Shown here: piece by piece, positions 8,525 through 17,492 of the stretch | Layout of the letters: the number at the start of each line of letters is the position of its first letter | How positions within the stretch are numbered: the first letter of the stretch is position 1 | NCBI RefSeq assembly: GCF_016925675.1 | Contig: NZ_CP070506.1 | Span: 2,540,501-2,604,500, forward strand | DNA: 64,000 bases | DNA from: Pseudomonas hygromyciniae | Lineage (GTDB): Bacteria; Pseudomonadota; Gammaproteobacteria; Pseudomonadales; Pseudomonadaceae | Direction: 5' to 3' | Program-made: the position numbers and the translations under genes | Notes under the pieces: generated by a model | Told to the model about the DNA's origin: nothing | What the model saw: the letters and a program-made list of their open reading frames with translations, nothing else | Database searches by the model: none

Positions 8525-9033
8525 TTAGTCCTTGTTCTTGCTGAATTTGACTTGCATGGTGAACGGAATAAGAGATGTAGAGTCTAGTATTATGGATTTC
8601 ACTAACGGTTCGATCACTCTGTTTCCTGACATTATTGTGTAGCTGAATCGATATTCTTTCTCCTTTGCGAAGGGGGATGGCGGCTTGATAAAAACTAGGT
8701 CGCTCATGAGCGCCAGATAGTTCGTGATGTCAGTTTCATTTGAGCTGGTGAAGTGCGCTTCTCTTGGGAGGTATTTAATTGCACCCATTGTCAAGTCAAC
8801 GGAGATATCATGCAGTGGGATGTCATATGGAATTACATGATTTCCTGTGTTTCTTCCGTTGATAATGGCTTCTCTCAAAATGCCACCGAGCTCAAATCCA
8901 AAATGGCGAGACCAGTGCTCCGATAGAAACCATGAGTCGTTGTACTCAGGGAATATGCTCGAGCACTCTTTAGGGTCGTCGACCATTGACATACAGAAAA
9001 TAAATCCGTTTAGAGAGTGGGCGGTTGCAGGAT
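8525..9033 (-). pseudogene. C-terminal part of a gene split by IS30 (DUF2971-like)
   Basis: The minus-strand frame reads from the element border into DPATAHSLNGFIFCMSMVDD and ends with FTMQVKFSKNKD. The matching N-terminal part is at 10119-10459. Removing the element and one base joins the two halves in frame. The EKEYRFSY segment near the end and the FCMSM block recall DUF2971-type proteins, but that assignment is weak. The joined protein would be about 280 residues. AT-rich codons differ from the flanking SOS cassette. Confidence 0.72.
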
Positions 9034-10118
9034 CTGAGTGCAACACGGTTATTGAATTGAAGCGGGAGCATCATGCCGCATCACCACGGCTTCTTGCATC
9101 ACTTCGCCCATCACCTCGATCGGGCATTTGAAGTCGAAGCGTTTGCGCGGTCGCATATTCAGTTGCAAAGCGATGGCGTCCAGGGCTTCCTGACTATGCA
9201 CCGACAAGTCCGTGCCCTTGGGCAGGTACTGGCGGATCAGTCCATTGATGTTCTCATTGCTGCCGCGTTGCCAGGGGCTGTGCGGGTCGCAGAAGTAGAT
9301 CGCCACCCCGGTCCGCTGGGTGATCTCGGCGTGCCGCGCCATCTCCCGGCCCTGGTCGTAGGTCATGCTCTTGCGCACCGCCAGCGGCATGCCATTGAGC
9401 GCCGCACTGAAGCCCTCCAGCGCCGAGGTCGCCGTCGCGTCGGCCATCTTGATCAGCATCAGGTAGCCGCTGGTACGCTCCACCAAGGTGCCCACCGCCG
9501 AGGCATTGGCCTTGCCCTTGATCAGGTCGCCCTCCCAATGGCCTGGCATCAGCCGGTCTTCGACCTCCGGCGGGCGCACGTGGATGCTGAGCATTTCAGG
9601 GATCTGGCCGCGCCGATCGACGCCGCCAGAGCGCGGCCTGCGACTCGTCTTGCCCTGGCGCAGGCAGATGATCAGCTCCTTGCGCAGGCCACCGACCGGC
9701 AGGGCGTAGATCGCGTTATAGATCGTCTCGCGGCAGACGTAGGCCTCTCTGAGGCTGGGTATGTTCATGCTGCGCAGCTTGCCGGCAATCTGCTCGGGAG
9801 ACAAACCCTCACGCAGCATATGGACGACCAGCTCGAAGCGCTCACTGCCCGGCAGCAGCTTGCACTGAGGCCTGCAGACCTGGCGGCGGACCTGCATCTG
9901 CTGCTGGGCAGCACAGGCCTGGTAGCGGGTGCCAGGGGCCCGGTTGCGGCGCAGCTCCCGGCTGATGGTCGAGGGGGAGCGGCCGAGCATCCGGGCAATT
10001 CGCCGCTGGCTGAAACCTTGGGCAAGGCCGAGTTGAAGGGTCGCACGTTCGGGGATACTGAGTTCGTGATAGGACATAGTGGCAGCACCGTACCGGAAAG
10101 GTCAGGTGTTGCACTCAG
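9034..10118 (-). mobile_element. IS30-family insertion sequence
   Basis: The 1,085-base element is bounded by inverted repeats: CTGAGTGCAACAC at 9034-9046 and its complement GTGTTGCACTCAG at 10106-10118. One transposase gene fills it. It interrupts a host or prophage gene. The target duplication cannot be fixed by eye; a single shared T at the borders restores the target frame. Confidence 0.9.
9049..10077 (-). CDS. IS30-family transposase
   Basis: A 342-residue protein with an N-terminal helix-turn-helix (QRRIARMLGRSPSTISRELRRN, about residues 24-45) and a DDE integrase core. The acidic triad is the Asp of GHWEGDLIKG, the Asp of MTYDQGREMA and the Glu of RGSNENINGLIRQY. The last block, with YLPKGTDL after it, is diagnostic of IS30. 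It is full length and apparently intact, so the element may be mobile. Confidence 0.96.
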   Translation of the reverse strand: MSYHELSIPERATLQLGLAQGFSQRRIARMLGRSPSTISRELRRNRAPGTRYQACAAQQQMQVRRQVCRPQCKLLPGSERFELVVHMLREGLSPEQIAGKLRSMNIPSLREAYVCRETIYNAIYALPVGGLRKELIICLRQGKTSRRPRSGGVDRRGQIPEMLSIHVRPPEVEDRLMPGHWEGDLIKGKANASAVGTLVERTSGYLMLIKMADATATSALEGFSAALNGMPLAVRKSMTYDQGREMARHAEITQRTGVAIYFCDPHSPWQRGSNENINGLIRQYLPKGTDLSVHSQEALDAIALQLNMRPRKRFDFKCPIEVMGEVMQEAVVMRHDAPASIQ

Positions 10119-10459
10119 TTTTTGCGGCCGCCGTGCCTTTCTATAGTTGCATGAGATTTTTTCATTGTTATCATGTTGCCGACGATTTTTTCGAATCCCA
10201 TAGGTCGTAATGTTGCGTTGGTTCTGCCTGGGAATCTGTAGCCCCCGTTACCTATATTTATGGCTGGGCTAGCAAATGTATTGAAAACGTCTACTGGGAC
10301 TGTTACCCCGGATTCAAAGCTGAGCTGGAAGCGTAGAAGACCCTCTTCTTTATCTGCGATATGCTGTAGCTCTGTTTCACGATACTCATAAAGTGTGCCT
10401 AACTTAATAGTGCCATTCTTTATATTAAAATCATTCATGCAGCTTTTTGCGAAAAGCAT
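10119..10459 (-). pseudogene. N-terminal part of the IS30-split gene (DUF2971-like)
   Basis: Starts at an ATG (10459) with a GAGGA ribosome site and reads MLFAKSCMNDFNIKNGTIKL for about 112 residues until it meets the IS border. The phrase KLGTLYEYRETE resembles the start of DUF2971-type proteins, which are often found in mobile and defence contexts. The function is unknown. The other half is at 8525-9033. Confidence 0.7.
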
Positions 10460-10592
10460 GTTCGTCCTCGATATTAGTGGCTGTGAATTGCTGTGCCATA
10501 AATAATAGTCGTTCCGATGAAGGTTAGAAAGCGTCGATTATCATTTTCTTTCCATTTGATCCTAGCTGCGCTGATGCTCATTGGTCTCGTCC

Positions 10593-10817
10593 ATGCAGCT
10601 ATCAAATATGGCTCCGTCGCCGAAGCTGAAAGCAGAGGTTGTGCGATCCGCGTGGTACAAGCTCAATCACGAAAATAACTCATTGATTCAACGAGTCCGT
10701 CTTTGCTCTTCTAGTGGCTCGCCTGAGGCAGCATTGATGATCGAGTTCCTGAACAGTCAACGCGATCACTTGGATCTGTGTATTCGTGATGCTGTGGCCC
10801 TGGCTGAAGATGTATAG
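10593..10817 (+). CDS. Small hypothetical protein
   Basis: About 74 residues from an ATG at 10593; a TTG at 10581 and an ATG at 10608 are alternatives. The sequence is helical and charged (LKAEVVRSAWYKLNHENNSL, then SQRDHLDLCIRDAVALAEDV). The stop TAG is followed immediately by the ATG of the next small frame, suggesting a coupled operon. No family is recognised. Confidence 0.45.
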   Translation: MQLSNMAPSPKLKAEVVRSAWYKLNHENNSLIQRVRLCSSSGSPEAALMIEFLNSQRDHLDLCIRDAVALAEDV

Positions 10818-10931
10818 ATGAGTGTTGATGCTTTCAATGAGAAGAAATGCCGGGACTATCTTCGTCTTATTGAGTCGAGCATTGAGAATATTGACACGCA
10901 ATCAGGGCGTGGCAGAGAGAAAGGGCAGTGA
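10818..10931 (+). CDS. Very small hypothetical protein, coupled to neighbours
   Basis: A 37-residue frame (MSVDAFNEKKCRDYLRLIES at the start) sits exactly between two others. Its ATG abuts the previous TAG and its TGA overlaps the next GTG by four bases. This packing is the main evidence that it is translated. It is helical and charged; the function is unknown. Confidence 0.35.
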   Translation: MSVDAFNEKKCRDYLRLIESSIENIDTQSGRGREKGQ

Positions 10932-11158
10932 TTTTTTGGAGCGATTTAGTGCAGCAACTGCGTAGTCTTCAAGGCTGGGCAGGCTTTGACCTGCTCGCGC
11001 GTGGGGGGGATGAGTTGATGTTCGATGAAATTCCGTGGGGCAAAAATGGGGCAAACCGGACGCCGCCCAATGCATTTATGCATCTATGCGACCTGCTGTG
11101 GACAACCGTCGTAGCCAATAACCACGCGCTGGTGCCTCAAAATCACACACATACGTAG
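10928..11158 (+). CDS. Small hypothetical protein
   Basis: A 76-residue frame from a GTG overlapping the preceding stop (GTGA). It begins MIFWSDLVQQLRSLQGWAGF and contains GDELMFDEIPWGKNGANRTP. There is no signal peptide or membrane segment. It is probably the last gene of a three-gene run of small phage-type genes and belongs to no family I recognise. Confidence 0.4.
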   Translation: MIFWSDLVQQLRSLQGWAGFDLLARGGDELMFDEIPWGKNGANRTPPNAFMHLCDLLWTTVVANNHALVPQNHTHT

Positions 11159-11368
11159 CACTTCAACTATGGTGTGATTGAGTCGAGAGGCACGTCTTCA
11201 TAACCAGCCCGAACGGCAAGATAATCTTCTTTTCATGTTCGTATAACAGCGAGCACAGCATGTGGGCAGTTCACAGCGTTCCAGCCGTGCTCACTCTACC
11301 TCCGCTTCCTCCAAGTTGCTGTCTAGCGGAATCTCCGTTCGATTACTATCGAGATTAACGCCGTATAG

Positions 11369-12039
11369 TCAAGGAGTAAGTGGTAGTAAAGAAAACGACC
11401 CAGTATGAGAATTGTCTCCTTCGCATTTTCCTGATAGAAAAATTTCTACGTATTTACCTTTTCCAATAACGGCACTTCCAGGTAAAAATCTAATTGTTCC
11501 CGCATCATTGCCAGGTGCTGCATCCATAAATTTCTGATCCACTCTTACACTCATTCGACCACCGGTACAACCGGAGCCCTGATAGTATCGAATAACAAAT
11601 TCATGTGGTTCATCAAGCGCCGCAATGATAGTGTGGCTATCTCCCTGAGGATGGCGAAACACTCCATTTTGTAGTTATCATGGTTTGTTGCGCTCTGTCG
11701 ATTAATGCCCATGTGCCCACGGCGCGGAGGGTGTCTTTAGGCGATTGACTTAATGTTATTTTTTTTACCAGTTAGTAGTATTTCCCCTCCTTGGTGCAAT
11801 GGGCCTGAAAATGGAATTCCATCGACAGTTATGTTAATTAGTGTCTGATTTACAGTTCCACCATCTCTGCGAATTATCATCATCTTATTTGTTTGAGATG
11901 TGGAGCTAGAAATTAGAGTTTCATATGCTTCAGGTGATGTCGACCAATTGCCTTCTATAGTGGCAATCTCCGCAGATAGCGCATATCCAGGTATAACGAA
12001 TACCAGTGCACACACGAATTTTTTCCGAAAATTGATCAC
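11369..12039 (-). CDS. Exported hypothetical protein (reads as one gene after two homopolymer corrections)
   Basis: The upstream frame starts at 12039 with a signal peptide (residues 1-23, cleavage after A-L-S-A) and stops at 11737. A second frame covers 11369-11662. Removing one A from the A8 run (plus-strand Ts 11759-11766) gives LTGKKITLSQSPKDTLRAVG. Removing one from the A4 run at 11667-11670 then reads TTNGVFRHPQGDSH straight into the second frame. The result is about 222 residues, periplasmic or secreted, with no recognised domain. The first correction is convincing; the second, in a short run, less so. Alternatively these are two decayed fragments. Confidence 0.55.
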
Positions 12040-12312
12040 GAATTCATGCCTCTTAGCTTGATTTTTACCAGGCTATTGAGTGATGCAGCCTGAGGAGGTT
12101 TTACCCTGAGAAGCGTAGCGTCGAATTCCTCAACGCGTGGGCTTTTTCGCTTCAAATATAGACAGGCGTAGCTACTCCCGCGAGTAGTATTGTAGGTATG
12201 CAATAATCTCGGAGGTGAATGTTTCTTTCCGTTCTGAATCTGGGAAAACCAGAAACAGACACCTTAACAGACACCTTGTTGACGCGGGGAAGTCTGGAGG
12301 CCTTGAAAATAG

Positions 12313-12363
12313 TGGAGCGGGTGAAGGGAGTCGAACCCTCGTTATCAGCTTGGGAAGCTGATA
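12313..12363 (-). other. 3' fragment of tRNA-Gly(CCC), probable attachment site
   Basis: The minus strand carries the anticodon arm (stem TCAGC/GCTGA around loop TTCCCAA), the T arm, the acceptor 3' strand CACCCGC and the terminal CCA. The D arm and 5' acceptor are absent. Such 3' remnants are what integrative elements leave at their far end. The DNA 5' of the fragment lies to the right, towards the defence-like segment. Confidence 0.85.
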
Positions 12364-12622
12364 AATGAAGCCGACAGCTTGGTGGTTCCAATCTTCGTAT
12401 GACAGCAAGCCCGCTTCATGCCCATTTTCTAATATGACAAATTCTTGCGACCTGCCTCCATGAGCTCGTTTGGCTCGCTCGCAAAGAACCGGGCTTTTTC
12501 AGAGCGTCGATGGAATCGATCTTTAGTACTTTGCGCACATTTATTCCTGTGGCCATAACCTATGGTCAAGGGGCAGGCATGAGCCCGACCCAGTGAGCGA
12601 AGCGAACGGTTTGAACCGATTA

Positions 12623-13496
12623 TTAGACACCAGACAGCGCGGACACGGCGTTACGGACTTCTTTGTTGTTGTTTAGGCATGCTCGTTCGATGAATGTATA
12701 AGCGTTTTTAATAAGTCTATTTGAGGGTAGGCTTTTGGCTAAACCCGAAATTTTTCCTTTAGATGTTTTTTGAAAATCATAGCCATAGTCATTTAGAAAT
12801 GCCATGAGTATGAAGTGAAAGCTATTTAGCACTTGCCAGCGAAGGCAACTGTGGTCGACTGAAATACCTGAAAAATAAGTGATCAAATGTGTGAATTCTT
12901 TTTCTTCGACTTTTTTCTTGAACTCGGAGTAACTCAGCATTCTGTCATCGCTGCTCATTTCCCTGACCAACTCTCGGAATTCATCGCTAAAAAAATGATC
13001 AGTGGCTACTGACGGGTTGTAGCCTGTACCTGTAAAAATTTCGGTATCGCTAAATATTTGCGGGAAGAGTTTTAGATACTTTAGAAAGTCGAGGTCTTTC
13101 TTTGTGCTGACTGTGCTATCAAGATATACAAGCTCTAGGTCGATTTTGCGACAAAGAGAAAAAAACAATAAAAACCTATAACAAAATGACAATAGGTAGT
13201 ATTTATCTGAAATATTTTCTCCATCTCTTTGAATGTGCCATGCTTGTGGTGCATTTTTAGAAAAAATTCCATAACCGATGATTAAGCGACTCAGCTGAGT
13301 TCAGCAGTGGTACCTTGTGCTTTGAAATTGCTTCTTTAACTTTTTTGCGCTGATCATATGTGTAATCGCTTTCGAGTTTGAATTTATGGAAATTACGTTC
13401 CCATATCGGCTTTGTTATGGCGCGCAAGAGAAGCGTGGCTATTGTAACGGCTGCCGCGATCAGTGCCGATTGAACTTTTGGATCAGTGAATTCCAT
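12623..13496 (-). CDS. Membrane-anchored hypothetical protein (frameshift at a T6 run)
   Basis: The start is MEFTDPKVQSALIAAAVTIA, with one membrane segment at about residues 9-27, then charged residues. The frame stops at 13257, but dropping one T from the run complementary to 13261-13266 continues as LWNFSKNAPQAWHIQRDGEN into the frame ending at 12623. That gives about 290 residues with a cytoplasmic helical domain. No family is recognised. It lies 23 bases downstream of a PD-(D/E)XK-like gene on the same strand, so the two probably form an operon. It is likely intact in the organism. Confidence 0.65.
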
Positions 13497-13519
13497 TTTA
13501 TGGCTCTAATGTCTAACGA

Positions 13520-14056
13520 TTAAGCTAAGGGATCGGCTTCGCCGGTCCCAGCGATTGAAACGAGTGATTTGAGCGAATTGGTAGAAGCCTTCAACTTGTC
13601 ACTAATGTTCAGAACGCTGTTGTCTAGCAGCAAGGCTCCGCGCAGGTGCAAAATGTGGCCGTTAACATGTGCTCTATGCGCGCTGTATTTTGAGATTGTA
13701 GAGTGTGGAATTGAATACGCCTCGATGATTTCATACGACTCATTAAAAATAACAGCTATAAGTTCATCAAAATCATTTTTTTCGAGGTTTCGTATGACGC
13801 CTAACTGCTTTGAATGGTTATTTTTGGTTATGCGACGTGATTTGATTTGAATCTTTTTCCCATCACTGGATTCGGCATCGTGGCCTGCGGCTGAATTATT
13901 TGCAAGGGTTAGGTTAAAGGCCGATGAGACCAACCATTCGGCGTAATCCCCAACAGGATTGTTTTTTGTTCTAAGTACGCCACGATTTTTAAGCTCTTCA
14001 ATTGCGGTAGCGTGCAGCTTGAGCAACTCAGATATTGATAGGTCGGCTAGGTTCAT
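13520..14056 (-). CDS. DUF6998-like protein, putative PD-(D/E)XK nuclease fold
   Basis: A 178-residue protein. It has an N-terminal helix (SISELLKLHATAIEELKNRG), then RTKNNPVGDYAEWLVSSAF, then AGHDAESSDGKKIQIKSRR. Glu40, Asp60, Gln70 and Lys72 match the spacing of a PD-(D/E)XK core with the E/Q-x-K strand. The whole resembles DUF6998 proteins, which have been linked to restriction-like activities; the activity here is inferred. It is the first gene of a pair with the membrane-anchored protein at 12623-13496, inside a segment bounded by tRNA fragments. Confidence 0.68.
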   Translation of the reverse strand: MNLADLSISELLKLHATAIEELKNRGVLRTKNNPVGDYAEWLVSSAFNLTLANNSAAGHDAESSDGKKIQIKSRRITKNNHSKQLGVIRNLEKNDFDELIAVIFNESYEIIEAYSIPHSTISKYSAHRAHVNGHILHLRGALLLDNSVLNISDKLKASTNSLKSLVSIAGTGEADPLA

Positions 14057-14272
14057 ATTGTTAAAGGTTTCTAATTATTATTAGACGACATTGATGCCGG
14101 ATAACGTTCCATATTTATACGTAACTCCTTGGTCCGGCTGGAAGTCGAGCTAGAAGCGCGACATTGGCGATCAGGAAAAGAGTCATGACCTTTAGATACA
14201 TTACGGATACATGGCAATCGTGTCCACCATCGGACTTTGGCCAATTTCTAACTGTTACCATCGTCTGCTATT

Positions 14273-14344
14273 GGCCGATTTCTGCCTGTCGCGACCGGCG
14301 GAAAACGACCCACAGCTGACGTTGGCGACAGGCAGAAACCGGCC
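14273..14344. repeat. Long inverted repeat (72 bases)
   Basis: The arms GGCCGATTTCTGCCTGTCGC (14273-14292) and its near complement at 14325-14344 can form a hairpin with one mismatch. Related GGCCGATT-type palindromes occur at 17128-17165 and about 20082-20127. It lies just after the corrected end of the next gene and may act as a terminator or be a miniature repeat. Confidence 0.75.
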
Positions 14345-14357
14345 AGCATGTGACCAT

Positions 14358-14703
14358 TCAAAAGTCCGGGAACAGTCTTCCGACCTTGTTCAGCCCCACA
14401 AGACGAATGAACCCCCCGCGGGCTGATGGGCTCGGACAGGTAAGTACCGTCCCTCGGATTCATCGCGATTGTCTGCTCACCATTCCACCAAAGCAGATCT
14501 CCGTTGTCAGAAATGCTCCATAGCATGTAGCTGGACAGATCAAGGCTGTGCCAGCACTCGGATTTTATGAAGTCCCAGTCAGTGTTCTGCTTGCGCAGAT
14601 TGAGGTTCGGGTTGTCTGAATCGTCCAGAATGGAAAAAAAACCATAGGGACGAGCCCCGAAATCCTGAAGCACCGCCTCCAGTTCAGCCTCTACCTCAGA
14701 CAT
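14358..14703 (-). CDS. Hypothetical protein, immunity-like size (frameshift at a G6 run)
   Basis: Begins at ATG 14703 (a TTG at 14709 is also possible) with SEVEAELEAVLQDFGARPYG. It has an aromatic-rich middle (SSYMLWSISDNGDLLWWNGE). The raw frame runs into the inverted repeat. Removing one base from the run at 14412-14417 gives ISPRGFIRLVGLNKVGRLF and a natural stop at 14358, about 115 residues. Small acidic Trp-rich proteins of this shape are often immunity or SMI1/KNR4-like proteins; that is only a resemblance. Confidence 0.55.
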
Positions 14704-15013
14704 GTCCAAAATTTTTCCTTCTTAAACTCTCATTCTGATGCTGCAATATAGCTAATGAGGGTGCCCTTTAGTAATTCTCGTTGGTAACGGCTGATAGGCC
14801 CTCTATCATGTTGATCGCAGTCTTTCATGGCAGGCAGGAGTCGACCCAAAGCTGACATCTGATTTCCCTCGTTTATCGCTATGATGAGCCAAAGCTTCGC
14901 TACCGGAGTTAATGAGCTTTGGGCAACCTACTGCAAGTGACCATGGCCTGATAGCTCACATGGCATGAGGCCGGAACAGCAAGGTTTATGCTTTAGGTTG
15001 GCGACCAAAAAAA
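14704..15013. other. Intergenic gap, nothing recognised
   Basis: 310 bases between two minus-strand genes. I see no open frame with a ribosome site, no strong hairpin and no RNA gene. It presumably contains the promoter of the 14358-14703 gene and the 3' end of the OLD transcript. Confidence 0.5.
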
Positions 15014-17023
15014 TCAGCGCAATGCTTGGTTGATCGTCTCGAAAAGCTTCGAGAATCGCTGAATTACGTCTTTACTGATCTTCTTAGGCGGTACCGCCAC
15101 ATAAGCAGCAGCCACTGCAAAATGATTGTATCCAGGAGTTGGTCGAACGCTGACCTGACTGCTTATCAGCTGCTTCTCAATCCTTTGTACGATCCGATCT
15201 GCTTGCGGCAGATCCTCCAGTTTTAAGACTGTTCCAGCAAGAGCTTTGGAATAGACCTCGTTGAAATGTTCGAGATACGCTTTGGGGTCTAGGAGATCCT
15301 CGAGGTCGGTGGCAACAGCGACCGCTTCGTCCGCTCCTAGGTTTTTGAATTGTGAGAAATTAAAGACTTGTTTTTGATTTAGCAATTTTTGCTGCACCAT
15401 GGCGTCGAGCTTCTGATCACTCTTGCCGCTGTAGTCATGCAGAACAGCAAATGCTAACCCATTACCTCCCAGGAGTGACACGAAGGTCGCTACGTTGCTC
15501 AAGCCCCCCACGGGGACGATCGTGATTTGGGGATCAAGTCCTACTCCTCCAGTCTCTTCGACGGCTCTAGACATCGCTTGGAGTACAGTGAGTTCCGAAA
15601 TGCCCTCGACCAGCAAGTTTCGCTCGGCGATGAATAGGTTTTGAGCAATATTCCAACCTAGGGCGGCCTGCAGTGGGAAAATTGTCTTGGAATCCGACCC
15701 GGAAAGGTTAGAAGAAATCACTGTCCCTTGGCGTGGCTTGTCTTCCACTACCCTCACTTGGTACAGGCGATCTGAATTCACCATGAACGGTGAGTGAGTC
15801 GTGTAGATGACCTGGTGGGTCTCAGCAAGATCGTCGATGTAACGCAAAAAATCAGATTGAGCGAGGGCATGCAGAGCCAGGGCCGGTTCGTCCAGAAGCA
15901 GCACAAGATTGTTACTGGTTGTACTGCCGACCACGCTGAGTTGCTGCTGGACGCTGTCAAACCACACTAAAAAGCTAAAGAACCAGATGAAGCCTCGGCT
16001 GCGCTGATCGAATGGGGTGGTAACTCCACGATGTCTTTTGTTTTTGATCCGCAGGTAGAGGTTAGGCCCGTCGTTAAATGGGGCGGCATCTGACGCATCA
16101 GGCCGAATATCGATCTCGACTTCGAGGTCTTCGTTCTGCTTCCAGAATTCCAGAATCTGATCAGTTAGGTTGATCGATACCGATTCGATCTGTGCCTTCA
16201 GTTCTTCATAGGAGGTGCCATTCGAGAAGTCGTCCAGTTCAACTCCCGCCATGCGTAGTAGGGCGATCACTGCTTGATGCTTTGGCTCGATCTGCTTGTG
16301 GGCATTAGCCGGATCTTTGCTTGCGGCGGCTAAGCGATTCGCAAGATCTTTAAGATTGAGTTTTCCAGGCAGAAGGTCGTAGTCGCTGAAGTAAAGAAAG
16401 CTAGGAATCTGGGGTGATAGCAACTGCCAAGCTTCGTAGGTACATACTGACGACCAGTCCGCACGGGCACCGCTCACACGGGTTTCGAGCCCTTGGACGA
16501 ATTCTGTGTCAGCCTCGTTCGTCAGGCTGATGCCTTTCAGGCCTAATAGTGCTTCTCTCAGCGAAGTGGCTTTGCTGAGGACAGCTACTGCACCTTCGCT
16601 CAGCCCTACGGTAATTGCCAAGTTTTTTAGTATTGGCGCTTCGGGAATGCTCAACCCAATTGTACTAGCATTTTTGTAGTTACGTGACACTGTGAAGCTG
16701 AATCCGGCCTTTATGTCACAACCGATTTTGGCGTTGATTTCAGATGCCTCAGCGTCGTCGATTACGTAGGTTAGAATGACGGCATCTTCAGGCGACTCCT
16801 CGTGGCGTCGCTTATATGTCAGCAGGTCTTTGCGTGGATAGTCTTCGGTGATGTCGAATTTCTCTTTGTCCAGCGCATCCTTGGCTTTATGCAAAGCTCT
16901 GAGAAAGACCGTCTTTCCGGCTTCATTCATCCCCACCAAGACAGTGACCTGGGGGTCGATCTCAGTTGTCTGCTGCTCATTGATTGAGCGGAAAGGGCCA
17001 ACCTTTACAGATGTCAACAGCAT
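15014..17023 (-). CDS. OLD-family ATP-dependent nuclease (AAA ATPase plus TOPRIM)
   Basis: 669 residues from the ATG at 17023, which gives the family-typical start MLLTSVKVGPFRSINEQQT and has AAGGA upstream; a longer frame begins at 17083. Walker A is GMNEAGKT (residues 31-38). An ABC-type core with LLLDEPALALHA (about 375) and TTHSPFMV follows. The C-terminal TOPRIM half has LLVEGISE (about 470) and VLHDYSG (about 527). OLD proteins are phage-exclusion nucleases. No UvrD-like GajB partner is adjacent, so this is not a Gabija pair and is probably a class 1 OLD protein. It lies between tRNA fragments. Confidence 0.9.
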   Translation of the reverse strand: MLLTSVKVGPFRSINEQQTTEIDPQVTVLVGMNEAGKTVFLRALHKAKDALDKEKFDITEDYPRKDLLTYKRRHEESPEDAVILTYVIDDAEASEINAKIGCDIKAGFSFTVSRNYKNASTIGLSIPEAPILKNLAITVGLSEGAVAVLSKATSLREALLGLKGISLTNEADTEFVQGLETRVSGARADWSSVCTYEAWQLLSPQIPSFLYFSDYDLLPGKLNLKDLANRLAAASKDPANAHKQIEPKHQAVIALLRMAGVELDDFSNGTSYEELKAQIESVSINLTDQILEFWKQNEDLEVEIDIRPDASDAAPFNDGPNLYLRIKNKRHRGVTTPFDQRSRGFIWFFSFLVWFDSVQQQLSVVGSTTSNNLVLLLDEPALALHALAQSDFLRYIDDLAETHQVIYTTHSPFMVNSDRLYQVRVVEDKPRQGTVISSNLSGSDSKTIFPLQAALGWNIAQNLFIAERNLLVEGISELTVLQAMSRAVEETGGVGLDPQITIVPVGGLSNVATFVSLLGGNGLAFAVLHDYSGKSDQKLDAMVQQKLLNQKQVFNFSQFKNLGADEAVAVATDLEDLLDPKAYLEHFNEVYSKALAGTVLKLEDLPQADRIVQRIEKQLISSQVSVRPTPGYNHFAVAAAYVAVPPKKISKDVIQRFSKLFETINQALR

Positions 17024-17085
17024 GTCCGTTTGTCCTTGTTGATCGAACGCGAATGGGCACGAAGGTAAGCGAAAAGCCATCACGT

Positions 17086-17099
17086 CGTCTACGTAGACG
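17086..17099. promoter_or_regulatory. Palindrome upstream of the OLD gene
   Basis: CGTCTACGTAGACG is a perfect 14-base palindrome about 60 bases before the preferred OLD start. It is a possible operator; no regulator gene is evident. Confidence 0.35.
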
Positions 17100-17127
17100 T
17101 GGCTACTCTTAACGGCAGTCCGCTTTT

Positions 17128-17165
17128 GGCCGATTGCTGCCCCTCACGACAGACAGCAATCGGCC
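17128..17165. repeat. Inverted repeat of the GGCCGATT family
   Basis: Perfect 12-base arms GGCCGATTGCTG and CAGCAATCGGCC are separated by 14 bases. The same motif family appears at 14273-14344 and near 20082. Confidence 0.75.
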
Positions 17166-17285
17166 AGAAACGGACACGCGCGATGAGTTTAGGAGACCTG
17201 GGGCGATTCAATAGGCGTTTTTGCGTCATCCAGGTTTGCAGGTTGTGCGATTTGGGCAATGGGCTGTAGATGCCCGAGTGAGCGA

Positions 17286-17492
17286 TCAGCGGGTATTGAG
17301 AACGGCCAAAGCTAGCTTGATGAACTCTTCGTTCCGGTCGATGGCGTCCAGCGCGCCGCGAACGTTGTCGGCGATTTCGATCCCGCCTTGCCGCTCAACC
17401 CAGTTCGTCAACTCCATGATGGCCGCTTCAAGGGCGAGTTGGTTTTCGTTGATTTTAGACAAAAGGGAAGGGAGTAGGTCTGAGTTCGGCAT
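17286..17492 (-). CDS. Small conserved hypothetical protein
   Basis: A 68-residue, fully helical, acidic protein starting MPNSDLLPSLLSKINENQLA and containing IMELTNWVERQG. A strong GGAGG site precedes the ATG at 17492. I recall similar 65-70 residue proteins as frequent in pseudomonads, without known function. It is the last clear gene before the tRNA-Cys fragment. Confidence 0.72.
   Translation of the reverse strand: MPNSDLLPSLLSKINENQLALEAAIMELTNWVERQGGIEIADNVRGALDAIDRNEEFIKLALAVLNTR

Noticed and set aside
9073-10146. Long plus-strand frame opposite the transposase
   Set aside because: Its composition is the mirror of the IS30 transposase frame and it has no start signal or family match.
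15014-17023. Gabija (GajAB) defence system
   Set aside because: Only the OLD-type protein is present; no UvrD-like helicase gene adjoins it.
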